This document shows positions 8,288 to 15,648 of a stretch of 32,286 bases of DNA, in pieces. Numbering within the stretch: the stretch's first letter is position 1; each line of letters starts with the position of its first letter. Origin of the DNA: Collinsella sp. (GTDB lineage: Bacteria; Actinomycetota; Coriobacteriia; Coriobacteriales; Coriobacteriaceae); contig JAGZWV010000017.1 of the NCBI GenBank assembly GCA_018378775.1, forward strand, positions 1-32,286. The letters are read 5' to 3'. The notes under the pieces are model-generated. The model was not told the origin of the DNA. It saw only the letters and a program-made list of their open reading frames with translations, and made no database searches. The position numbers and the translations under genes were made by a program.

Positions 8288-8841
8288 TTCGCGATCGGTG
8301 TGCAAGGGGCCGATACCGCCCGCATGCCCCCTTCGGAATAGGCGCTGAGCAGCTCCTGGGCGCGGGCGAACTCGGGCCCTCGCCTCCAACCGAGCAGGCG
8401 GTTTACCGCGAGATTTCCCTGGACGTTGTGGACGAAGAGCAGATAGGCGTCCTCGCGCGAAAGCCCAGTTTCCTCCATGATCGAGGGAACCATCTGCTCG
8501 GCGCCGCGCTCGACGACGCGCTGCGCCACCCGGGCGTACGCGTCGTCATCCGAGTAGAGCAGATAATAGTCATCGTTTGCCGGCGGGCGCTGGCAGAGGG
8601 CGCCCGCCTCCGTTCCCTCGATCGGCGGCGCCGCCGCCAGGGCCTCGTCGATAAGTGCGTCGAGCAGCGCGAACTTGTCCTCGTAGTGCAGATAGAACGT
8701 GCCGCGATTGATATCGGCGCGGCGGCAGATATCCGCTACCGTCATCTTCGCGAAGCCGACCTCGGCCAGCAGCGCGAAGAATGCCTCCCGTATGACCGAG
8801 AGCGTATAGCGTCGGCGACGATCGATCTTCCCCGATTCCAT
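8284..8841 (-). CDS. TetR/AcrR-family transcriptional regulator
   Basis: A 185-residue regulator. The N-terminal HTH is typical (about residues 10-58: FFALLAEVGFAKMTVADICRRADINRGTFYLHYEDKFALLDAL, read in segments), followed by a divergent ligand-binding region with a C-terminal helix pattern like the TetR_C_7/YfiR-type domain. The ATG at 8841 is preferred: it follows GGAGG with 4-5 nt spacing, while the longer start at 8868 is a TTG with no RBS. It is transcribed divergently from the triple sirtuin operon and is its probable repressor. The inducer is unknown. Confidence 0.9.
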   Translation of the reverse strand: MESGKIDRRRRYTLSVIREAFFALLAEVGFAKMTVADICRRADINRGTFYLHYEDKFALLDALIDEALAAAPPIEGTEAGALCQRPPANDDYYLLYSDDDAYARVAQRVVERGAEQMVPSIMEETGLSREDAYLLFVHNVQGNLAVNRLLGWRRGPEFARAQELLSAYSEGGMRAVSAPCTPIAN

Positions 8842-8984
8842 TGCCCCTCCAATTGCAACGCTTGACAATGCCCAGCAATCGTTTGTTTATCGACAGCGCA
8901 TCGAAGCTGTTCATTGCTCTCGCACAAATCAACATGGATACTTTTTATCAACACCTGTTCATAATAGCTGAAAGAAGGTATCCA
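8842..8984 (+). promoter_or_regulatory. Divergent control region of TetR gene and sirtuin operon
   Basis: Candidate promoter for the sirtuin operon: TTGCTC (8914-8919) and GATACT (8937-8942), spacer 17. A short dyad ACAGC-N8-GCTGT (8893-8910) lies just upstream and may bind the TetR-family protein. TGGATAC (8935-8941) can pair with GTATCCA (8978-8984), which lies between the RBS AAGAAGG and the GTG start. If such a stem forms in the mRNA it would hide the start of the first sirtuin. Confidence 0.4.
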
Positions 8985-9950
8985 GTGACTCTATACGAGC
9001 AGCTCGTTGTCGAGCTCACCAACCGATCGTTTTCCCTTCAGGCCGCCTACCGCAGCAGCGGCACGCCCTATGAGCTGAGTGACCGCGAGCCCGAGCCCTA
9101 CGACCAGCAAATCAAGGACTTCGCCCGCATGATCGAGGAAGCCGATTGCGTGCTGGTGGGCGGGGCCTCCGGGCTCTCCGCGGCGGGCGGCGGCGACTTC
9201 TACTACGAGGACAACGTGACCTATCGCAGGCATTTCGGCAAATTCGCCGAGCGCTACGGTTTCAGGGGCGCTTTTGAAGGGTCGTCCTACCGCTGGCCCA
9301 CCGCCGAGTCGCGCTGGGGCTACCTTGCCACCTTCCTCGACACCACGCTCAACGCCCCGCTGCGCGAGCCCTACAAAGATCTCGACGCCATTCTTACCGA
9401 GAAAGACTTCTTCGTTCTCACCACCAACCAGGACACGCAGTTCATGAAAATCTACCCTTGGGAGAAGGTGGCAGAGATCCAAGGCGACCACCGCTTCTTC
9501 CAGTGCTCCCACTGTTGCACCGACGAGGTGTGGGACGCGGTCGAGCCGGTCTCCCGCATGGTAGAGGCCATGGGAGACGGCCTTGAGGTTCCGACAGAGC
9601 TCGTGCCGCGCTGCCCGCACTGCGGGGCAGAGGCATTCCCCTGGGTTCGCGGCTACGGCAACTTCCTGCAGGGCGCGCTCTACGAGGAGCAGTACCACAA
9701 GGTGTCCGACTGGCTCGACGCGCACGCGCGGCAGAGGATCCTTTTCCTCGAGCTGGGCGTGGGCCGCATGACGCCTGCGTTTATCCAAGAGCCGTTCTGG
9801 GCCCTCACGGCGCAGTTGCCGCAGGCTAGCTACATCGCCGTGAACAACAAGACGCAGTTTCTCCCCCGTGCGATCGAGGATCGGGGGCTCGCCGTTCGCG
9901 CCGATATCGCCGACGTGCTCGCTGACGTGCGCAACACGCTGGGGAGGTAG
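8985..9950 (+). CDS. SirTM-like (class M) sirtuin, first gene of a triple operon
   Basis: A 321-residue Sir2-fold protein. NAD-binding motif GGASGLS is at residues 59-65, TTNQDTQF at 146-153 (TxNxD motif) and QGDHRFFQCSHCC at 166-178. The zinc ribbon is Cys174/177 (or 178) with Cys210/Cys213. The catalytic HG of classical deacetylases is replaced by QGD, and the QCS.xC wording after it is that of class M sirtuins, which are known as protein ADP-ribosyltransferases acting on a lipoylated GcvH-like protein. The conserved LELGVGRMTP segment near the C-terminus also fits. The GTG start at 8985 follows AAGAAGG; ATG codons upstream have no RBS. The gene is separated from the next by 3 bp. The usual SirTM partners are not in the window, so the substrate is unknown. 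Confidence 0.85.
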   Translation: MTLYEQLVVELTNRSFSLQAAYRSSGTPYELSDREPEPYDQQIKDFARMIEEADCVLVGGASGLSAAGGGDFYYEDNVTYRRHFGKFAERYGFRGAFEGSSYRWPTAESRWGYLATFLDTTLNAPLREPYKDLDAILTEKDFFVLTTNQDTQFMKIYPWEKVAEIQGDHRFFQCSHCCTDEVWDAVEPVSRMVEAMGDGLEVPTELVPRCPHCGAEAFPWVRGYGNFLQGALYEEQYHKVSDWLDAHARQRILFLELGVGRMTPAFIQEPFWALTAQLPQASYIAVNNKTQFLPRAIEDRGLAVRADIADVLADVRNTLGR

Positions 9951-9953
9951 CGC

Positions 9954-10652
9954 ATGGAGACGGCGAAAGCAGTTCGCATAGGCAGGGCGCTAGCCGAGGC
10001 GGATCTTGTCATCATCGGCGCTAGCAACGGACTCGACATGGCGGAGGGGCTCAACCTCTTATGCGCCGATGCTCATTTCCGAGAGGCTTACGGGGACCTC
10101 GCCCTGGCCGACGACATCGGCTGCATACTGCAGGGGCTCGCCTCTCCGAATGCAAATGTGCGACGCCGATGGGCCGAGCGGTTTCATCAAAAGGAGTATG
10201 TCGAGTATGAGCCCAGCCCGCTCATGAATGAGCTGCGGCATCTTGCGGAGCACGCCGACACCTTCGTGATCACGTGCAATATCGACGGGCACTTCGCGCG
10301 CGCAGGGTTCAATGAGGGTCGCGTGCTCGAGACGGAGGGGAGCATACGCACGTCGATCGACGAGCGGCGTCTCGCCCATCCAGACGCCCTCGCCACGGCC
10401 CAGCTCGAGGAGCTCGAGCGCCTTGTGCAAGCCCATCGCAACGGCAGGGTCGCCATCCTCGAACTTGGCGTGGGGGTGCGCAACGGCGTCATAAAGCGCA
10501 TGCTCGCCCAGGTCGCGAGCACCTGCGAGCACGCCACCTACATCGTGTTCAACTACAGTCAGGCCATGGCGCCCGACGCCTCGTGCGAGACGATCCTCGT
10601 TGACGGCAATATGGCCACGGCTTTCGAGGAGATCGCCCGATGCCGCCTCTAG
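9954..10652 (+). CDS. Short Sir2-like protein without zinc ribbon, second gene of the operon
   Basis: A 232-residue Sir2-fold paralogue. It keeps IGASNGLDMAEG (residues 21-32), TCNIDGHFARAGF (107-119), EGS at the catalytic position (128-130) and ELGVGVRNGVIKRM near the end. The whole zinc-ribbon insertion with its four cysteines is gone: the chain passes directly from the EGS motif to a charged helix. Loss of zinc makes independent catalysis doubtful, and a regulatory or complex-forming role with the flanking sirtuins is an inference. ATG at 9954 is preceded by GGGGAGG, which lies in the end of gene 1. The last 13 bp overlap gene 3, so translation is probably coupled. Confidence 0.8.
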   Translation: METAKAVRIGRALAEADLVIIGASNGLDMAEGLNLLCADAHFREAYGDLALADDIGCILQGLASPNANVRRRWAERFHQKEYVEYEPSPLMNELRHLAEHADTFVITCNIDGHFARAGFNEGRVLETEGSIRTSIDERRLAHPDALATAQLEELERLVQAHRNGRVAILELGVGVRNGVIKRMLAQVASTCEHATYIVFNYSQAMAPDASCETILVDGNMATAFEEIARCRL

Positions 10653-11489
10653 AAAGAGAAGCGATGAGGCTTCGAGACCTTATCGACGATGCCGACGCCA
10701 TCATCGTCGGCATCGGCTCGGGCATGTCGAGCGCCGCCGGGTTCAACCATTACAACCACGCGGGCATGACGCGTGCCGGAATGGCGAACTGGCAGCAAGC
10801 CTTTGGCTTCAAGAGCCTTTTCGACGGCTTCTACCACCTCTACCCCAGCCTCGAGCAGCAATGGGCATACTATGCGCGATACATCGACTTCATGCTGCGC
10901 GAGCCGGCCTCGCAACCCTATCTCGACCTGCGGTCCCTCATCGGCCATAAGGATTACTTCATCCTGAGCACCAATGTGGACACCCAAGTCGAAAAGACAT
11001 TTCCCGCCGAGAGGGTCTGCAACTATCAGGGAAGCTTCATGCACCTTCAGTGCAAGCAGCCATGCTGCGACGAGCTCTTCGACGCGGGTCCCTGCGTCGA
11101 GCGCATGCTTGCGGGCATGGCAGAGTTCGAAATCCGAAGCGAGGACGTCCCCCGATGCCCGTACTGCGGCTGGCAGCTCGTGCCGTGGGTGCGCGACGAC
11201 ACATTTCTGCAGGGCGCGGCGTGGCGCGAGAGCCTCGAACGATACGAGCGTTTCGTGCGCGAGCGCGGTAGTAGCCGCGTGCTGTTGCTGGAGCTCGGCG
11301 TGGGCGAGATGACCCCCCGGCATCATCACGCTCCCATTCTGGAGCATGACCGCAAAGCTGCCGGATGCGCACCTGCTGAGCGTAAACATCTCGGGCGACT
11401 CGGCTCCGCTGCAGCTTGGAAGCAAGGCAGAGGCGATCCAGGCAGACTTGGGCGCCTTGCTCTCGACGGCGCGGACAGGTAACGAGTAA
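10640..11489 (+). CDS. SirTM-like sirtuin, third gene; C-terminus out of frame at a C6 tract
   Basis: A Sir2-fold protein with VGIGSGMSS (residues 23-31), STNVDTQ (110-116), QGS (130-132) and the zinc cysteines Cys138/Cys142 (or 143) and Cys173/Cys176. After LELGVGEMTP (residues 217-226) the reading frame is lost: the six Cs at 11313-11318 carry one base too many. Ignoring one C, the frame continues as GIITLPFWSMTAKLPD, matching the family and gene 1, and stops at 11487-11489 (282 aa). Read without a shift, it ends at 11482 with an unrelated 54-residue tail. The start at 10640 follows GAGGAG (10626-10631) and overlaps gene 2. Sequencing error, phase-variable tract, or +1 frameshifting on CCC-C are all possible. 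Confidence 0.8.
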
Positions 11490-11567
11490 CGTGGCGAGGC
11501 TTTTGCGCTTTCATCAGCCCGGACATCACGCCCATAGAAGCGATGGCTCTGATTCGGGTGTCAAAGT

Positions 11568-12335
11568 TTAAGCCTCCTTGTCAGTCGCTGTAAGGTATTC
11601 CTCGTCGTCCACGGGCTCCAACCACTCGTTGGAGGTCTCCTCGCCCGGAACCTCCAGCGCGAGATGGGAGAACCAGCTCTCGGGCGCGGCTCCGTGCCAA
11701 TGTTTCACACCCGGGGCGATGTTGACCACGTCGCCAGGGCGCAGCTCCTGTGCCGATTTGCCCCATTCCTGGTAAAACCCTCGACCGGCCACGCAGACGA
11801 GGATCTGTCCGCCACCGCTTTTGGCGTGATGGACGTGCCAGTTGTTGCGGCAGCCGGGCTCGAACGTCACGTTGTAAATGCCGACCTGATTGGTGGAAAG
11901 GGGCGCGAGGTAGCTTTGCCCGATAAAGTACTTCGCAAATGCGTCGTTGGGGGCACCGATAGGAAAGGCCATCTCGTTTTGGTGTCGGGCCTTTGCGTCG
12001 GCGCCGTCGTCCTCGTCCGCCCAGACCTCCTTCGCCATGCGAAAGGCCGCCCACGCCTTGGGCCATCCCGCATAAAACGCCGCATGCGTAAGGATTTCCG
12101 CTATCTCAGTCCTGGTCACCCCGTTGTTCTTTGCGGACATCAGATGATATTGGAACGAAGAGTCCGTCAGCCCCTGTGCCATCAAGGCAACCACCGTCAC
12201 CACGCTGCGATCTCGAAGGGAAAGCCCGTCTTCTCGGCTCCACACCTCGCCGAACAGCACATCGTCATTGAGCTGTGCAAATTTGGGGGCAAAGTCCCCC
12301 AGGGTATCCCTGCCCGCCGTCTGCTTAATTGCCAT
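11568..12335 (-). CDS. Carboxymuconolactone decarboxylase (AhpD-like) domain fused to a cupin
   Basis: A 255-residue two-domain protein. The N-terminal half (about 10-115) is a carboxymuconolactone decarboxylase/AhpD-like helical domain (SLRDRSVVTVVALMAQG, TEIAEILTHAAFYAGWPKAW). There is no CxxC, so it is not a peroxidase of the AhpD type. The C-terminal half (about 140-235) is a cupin with His ligands in WHVHHAKSGGGQIL and KHWHGA. Such CMD-cupin proteins are widespread and poorly defined, often linked to detoxification or lactone-type chemistry. ATG at 12335 follows AGGAGG with 8 nt spacing; an upstream in-frame start lacks an RBS. The gene is divergent from the MerR regulator and its promoter carries a MerR-like dyad. 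Confidence 0.9.
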   Translation of the reverse strand: MAIKQTAGRDTLGDFAPKFAQLNDDVLFGEVWSREDGLSLRDRSVVTVVALMAQGLTDSSFQYHLMSAKNNGVTRTEIAEILTHAAFYAGWPKAWAAFRMAKEVWADEDDGADAKARHQNEMAFPIGAPNDAFAKYFIGQSYLAPLSTNQVGIYNVTFEPGCRNNWHVHHAKSGGGQILVCVAGRGFYQEWGKSAQELRPGDVVNIAPGVKHWHGAAPESWFSHLALEVPGEETSNEWLEPVDDEEYLTATDKEA

Positions 12336-12540
12336 GTTTGATTCCTCCTGTCGATGGTTTTGAGTGCAAAACTGCTTCCGCGCGGTCAAGCTGCCCGCCT
12401 AGATCCCCATGCCCATTCGTCGCGCCTGCTCAAGGGCGGGGTGCCCGGCGATTCCGCCCACACCGTTCACGCCACCGGCGAAAACCGTTTTGCCCATTAC
12501 GGACCACCCCTTGCGCTACCGATTTGTATTGACGAGAATG

Positions 12541-12571
12541 AAGGTAATACCTAAACCTGACTTTAGGTCAA
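12541..12571 (-). promoter_or_regulatory. MerR-type promoter/operator for the CMD-cupin gene
   Basis: On the minus strand a -35 TTGACC (12566-12571) and -10 TACCTT (12541-12546) are 19 bp apart, the stretched spacing of MerR-activated promoters. Inside lies a perfect dyad, ACCTAAA (12549-12555) and TTTAGGT (12562-12568), with a 6-bp spacer. The arrangement matches promoters controlled by NmlR/AdhR-type MerR proteins. Confidence 0.7.
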
Positions 12572-12602
12572 GGAATGAATTCGAGATTTATTCGGAGGGG
12601 CC

Positions 12603-13043
12603 ATGTACACAATCGGACAGGTGGCGGAGATGTTCGGTCTGCCCGCCTCAACGCTGCGGTATTACGACAAGCAGGGATTGTTCCCGGGGCTGGAGCGGAT
12701 GTCCGGCATTCGCCGATTCGGCGATACGGAACTCGAGGCGCTTCGGGTCATCGAATGCCTGAAGAAGGCGGGAATGGAGATCAAGGACATCCGTCTGTTC
12801 ATGGAATGGTGTGCAGAGGGTCCATCAACATACCCCCAGCGCAAGGCCATGTTCGAGGAGCGGAAGGCCCACATGGAGTCGGAGATCGCGAAGATGAACC
12901 GTGCCCTGGACATGTTGAAGTTCAAATGCTGGTACTACGAGCAAGCGATTCAAGATGGCAGCGAGGATATGCTGGAGACGCTGATTCCCGACAATTTGCC
13001 GGAAGAAATCAAAGGCGCCTACGAAAACGCACACGCTCGATAA
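12603..13043 (+). CDS. MerR-family transcriptional regulator (NmlR/AdhR-like)
   Basis: A 146-residue regulator. It starts with the MerR winged helix (MYTIGQVAEMFGLPASTLRYY, residues 1-21), followed by LFPGLERMSGIRRFGDTELEALRVIECLKKAGM, read in segments, a long coiled-coil dimer helix (about 80-110) and KFKCWYYEQA at its end, the wording of the aldehyde/electrophile-responsive NmlR/AdhR branch. Cysteines at about residues 57, 70 and 104 could serve as sensors. GGAGGGG (12595-12601) precedes the ATG. The divergent CMD-cupin gene with the MerR-type promoter is the likely target. Confidence 0.9.
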   Translation: MYTIGQVAEMFGLPASTLRYYDKQGLFPGLERMSGIRRFGDTELEALRVIECLKKAGMEIKDIRLFMEWCAEGPSTYPQRKAMFEERKAHMESEIAKMNRALDMLKFKCWYYEQAIQDGSEDMLETLIPDNLPEEIKGAYENAHAR

Positions 13044-13289
13044 AGCCGTTCGCTATCCATGGGACTCTGGCAAGGAGCTCCTTCCGAACAGAACGAAAAA
13101 GAAAGTCTCCGAACCAAAAGGTCCAGAGGCTGTTATTTCCGCTATTCCCACTCGGCAATAGGAGTCACTGGCCAAAAGCTTGTCAACATCAAAACAAGTC
13201 CTCAATCTATCGATTCTACGTGAGGCAATGGTCCCCATTTGATGCCCGCACTGTTTGCGCACTAGGGAGCAAAAGAATCTGGCCGCCGC

Positions 13290-13592
13290 TCAAATAAGAT
13301 CACCGCCATCTTGCATAAACGACGCCATGTTAAGGTGCCTGACGCCATCCCTCTCCTGCAATAGAGAATCAAGCGTGAACAAGTAGCGCGGATACCCATC
13401 CCTGATGTGGCCGAACGGCCTGTACTCGCGCTCCTCGACGCCTCTGTCGGCAATCGACATAGAGACCTGGATGTAGGCGTAAGCATTGCGCCTACGAGCG
13501 ATGAAGTCACACTCGAGCTTCCCAATACGGCCCACAGAAAGCTCGTACCCGCGCGATGCAAGATAGAGGTAGATCTTCACGTCGGTATATAC
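13290..13592 (-). pseudogene. 3' remnant of an AAA_14/DUF4143 ATPase gene
   Basis: The minus strand encodes about 95 residues matching the C-terminal domain of DUF4143 ATPases: IYLYLASRGYELSVGRIGK, CDFIARRRNAYAYIQVSMSI, EREYRPFGHIRDGYPRYLFT and the final HLNMASFM. Full members have about 400 residues with an N-terminal AAA domain, and nothing of that part is found upstream. The frame beyond 13592 is unrelated, so this is a truncated gene left by a deletion or rearrangement. The remnant lies next to two hairpins and the dispersed repeat copy B. Confidence 0.75.
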
Positions 13593-13629
13593 GCAAGATG
13601 CACCCCTTTTTCTCAGCGTCCATTTCATC

Positions 13630-13678
13630 AGTTATGGGGGTGCTTTTTTACATTTTATAAAAAAGCGTACCGATAACT
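13630..13678. repeat. Imperfect palindrome with 21-bp arms
   Basis: Arms 13630-13650 and 13658-13678 match at 17 of 21 positions. They begin AGTTAT and end with the perfect inner pair GCTTTTTTA / TAAAAAAGC around a 7-nt loop. The inner half could act as a terminator for either strand. A related 12-mer, AGTTATGGGGGT, recurs (inverted) at 16402-16413. Confidence 0.65.
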
Positions 13679-13727
13679 TATTCCCACTCAGTTTCGGAAA
13701 TCGAATGGTTTTGAAGTTTCGAAAGCG

Positions 13728-13761
13728 GCGTCCCAACATGCGTAAGGGCATGTTGGGACGC
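13728..13761. repeat. Perfect 14-bp stem, 6-nt loop
   Basis: GCGTCCCAACATGC (13728-13741) and GCATGTTGGGACGC (13748-13761) form a perfect GC-rich hairpin with no T tract on either side. It is more likely a repeat-element or recombination-related structure than a terminator. Confidence 0.75.
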
Positions 13762-13804
13762 ATCAGTAAAACGGGAATCGACTCACGCGAGAAGGCGCCG
13801 CCCC

Positions 13805-13870
13805 GTCGCCTCGAGACGTGCGACAGGCAGATTAGGTTTGGGGAGTAGAACGGCCCTTGCGCGAGGCGTG
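13805..13870 (-). repeat. Dispersed repeat, copy B (partner at 6965-7031)
   Basis: Same orientation as copy A, about 66 bp, with differences including a one-base indel near the left end. On the minus strand it reads RLAQGPFYSPNLICLSH, continuing upstream into IDYNS. Confidence 0.85.
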
Positions 13871-14551
13871 AATTGTAATCGATAAAGCCGAGCTTTGAGA
13901 ACATGCGGTTTATCTCGTCGAACGTTGAGCCGACAGGGGCTTGCGCCACAGTGGGCGACTTAGCGACGCCCATGCCCATGATGCCGGGCACAAGCGTGAA
14001 TGCGCCACGTGGAGGCGAAGGGGCCGCCCGAGAGGTTGATGGTGAGCGAGCACCAAAGGTCAAGGTAGCCCTCGCCTTCCGGGCTTGCGAGGTCGAGGGC
14101 GAGCGTCCCTCCCTCGGTCGCGTACAGCGACGGCAGACACTCGGCCAGCTCCTCGGTCATAAGCGCTTACATGTCCGTCTCCCCTCCGGGCCACGTCGGA
14201 CCCCTAGAATCTTCGCCCCGCGGGCAAAGCCTCGGCGCGCCCCATGGCATCTCGACTTTGCCCCCTGCAATGCCGCGCAGCGGAGACACCACCTGAGACG
14301 GACGTCGATGCATCGAACCCGAGACCGGGCGCTGCGGCGGGAAGCCTCTCGCGCGGACAATCTGCTCGATCTTGCCGTGCACGTCTTTAAAAAGTTCGAA
14401 AAAAGTCTAATAGTACGACATCCGTCGAACAGTCGGGGGTACACACCACTACAGATGGCCCACGGAACGGGGAGCGAGATGGTCGGCGACGGGTTCAAGG
14501 CACTCTCCGGCCCCACGCTCCGCCAGGGAGGGCGTCGGGAGGGAGGCCGTA

Positions 14552-15013
14552 ATGGGTGAGAGGAGCGAGCGGCCGGAGCGGGTGTTTCCCGGCAGGACAG
14601 ACCCGTGGTTCATAGCGGCCATGGTGATTGTGGCGGGCGGTTTATCCGCGGCGTGTATCGCGTGTTTCCTAAGCTCGAGTCCCGCGCTCCTATGGGGCTG
14701 GCTCGCGCTGCTGCCCGTCCCGGCCCTCGTGGCCCTGGCCGCCCTTCCCGTCCGCAGCAACCGCCTCGAGCTCTACGGCGACCGCCTCGTCGTCGTGTAC
14801 GCTGGGATGCGTTCGGTGATACCCTACGCCCACGTGCGGGGCGTCCGGCGCACCAGGACGCTCTGGGCGGGGACGGCCAACTCGCTCGACCGCGTCTATA
14901 TCAAGGCGCCCTACGACGGCGACGCCATCGTCTCGGTGACCGACAACGATGCCCTCATGGCAGAGCTCGAGCGTAGGTGCGGCCTGCGGCCCGACTGCGA
15001 ACAAGGCAACTAG
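14552..15013 (+). CDS. Small membrane protein with bacterial PH-like domain
   Basis: A 153-residue membrane protein. Two hydrophobic helices (about 20-41 and 46-66) form an N-terminal hairpin. They are followed by a soluble domain with the pattern of the bacterial PH family (YdbS/PH_10-like): NRLELYGDRLVVVYAGMRSVIPY and VSVTDNDALMAELERR. Function unknown. The ATG at 14552 follows GGGAGGGAGG. Its stop lies 25 bp before the proposed YjdF-like start, so the two may be co-transcribed. Confidence 0.75.
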   Translation: MGERSERPERVFPGRTDPWFIAAMVIVAGGLSAACIACFLSSSPALLWGWLALLPVPALVALAALPVRSNRLELYGDRLVVVYAGMRSVIPYAHVRGVRRTRTLWAGTANSLDRVYIKAPYDGDAIVSVTDNDALMAELERRCGLRPDCEQGN

Positions 15014-15037
15014 CTTCGCAGGGCGGCTATCAGCGAC

Positions 15038-15440
15038 TTGCTGCTCATCGTCATATCACGACGGCCAATTTTGGGTCGGGCTGGCGGAGCATGTCGAGGA
15101 CGGCAGATACGGCGTCGCCCGCATCGTCTTCGGCGCAGAACCGTCCACTGAGGAGATCCTGCGATTCGTCGTCAACAAATGGGCGAAGCTCTCGTTCTTC
15201 GGCCACGATCCGACCGAGGCGAGCAAGCCCGCGAAGAACCCCAAGCGGCGCGCTCGCGAGGCAGCGAAAGCCCTTAAACGGCCCGCGGTGAGCACCAAGG
15301 CACAACAGGCGCTCGCGGCACAGCGGGAAGCGATGAAGCGGGAGTCGGCTCAAGCAAGAAGTCAGCGTCGCGCGGATGAGGCGGAGACGCGCTTCGAGCA
15401 GCGAAAGTTAAGGCGCAAGCAGAAGCATCGCGGGCATTGA
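15038..15440 (+). pseudogene. YjdF-family (DUF2992) RNA-binding-type protein with a frameshift near the start
   Basis: From 15054 the frame encodes YHDGQFWVGLAEHVEDG, RIVFGAEPSTEEILRFV and a long Lys/Arg/Ala-rich helical tail, the layout of YjdF-family proteins (DUF2992), which are short, basic and linked in Firmicutes to the yjdF riboswitch. No start codon stands directly upstream in this frame. The family N-terminus (about five hydrophobic residues before YHDG) is found in another frame, TTG CTG CTC ATC GTC at 15038-15052, with one surplus base around 15052-15053. An ATG at 14949 in frame lies deep inside the PH-protein gene and gives an unrelated leader. So the gene is broken, mis-sequenced, or uses a shift. 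I see no yjdF riboswitch upstream. Confidence 0.65.
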
Positions 15441-15601
15441 TCGCCATTCGCAGCAAGGCAAACCATATACAGCAGCGGCGCCAGTTCCACTTGAAGCCGA
15501 CGCCGCGCAGACGCTAATGGTGACGGCCATGCACGGGCACGGTCGCGCCACCGCACTTCACAGCTTGTTTCTCAAGTATTTGGGACACATACGCGGCGTT
15601 C

Positions 15602-15624
15602 AAAAATGCGGAGCGACTCCGCAT
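15602..15624 (-). terminator. Intrinsic terminator downstream of the candidate toxin gene
   Basis: ATGCGGAG (15606-15613) and CTCCGCAT (15617-15624) form a tight stem with a 3-nt loop. On the minus strand it is followed by TTTTTG. It lies 25 bp after the stop of the gene at 15649-16098. The rest of 15441-15648 holds no gene. Confidence 0.8.
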
Positions 15625-15648
15625 GGCTCGAGACTGAGCCGAGGTGCC

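Larger units (their letters stand above)
13593..14551. other. Region without an intact gene; hairpins, repeat and minus-strand gene debris
   Basis: Beyond the two hairpins and repeat copy B, the minus strand shows coding-like pieces in two frames: TEELAECLPSLYATEGGTL / WCSLTINLSGG (about 13990-14157), and STFDEINRMFSKLGFIDYN (about 13860-13917). The first piece faintly resembles a plasmid/ICE-borne DUF4313-type sequence, but I cannot confirm this. The stretch 14160-14460 shows nothing recognisable apart from an AT-rich spot at 14387-14418. Confidence 0.45.

Noticed and set aside
12329..12554. Short plus-strand frames in the CMD-cupin/MerR intergenic region
   Set aside because: Arg/Pro-rich, no RBS, and they overlap the regulatory dyad.
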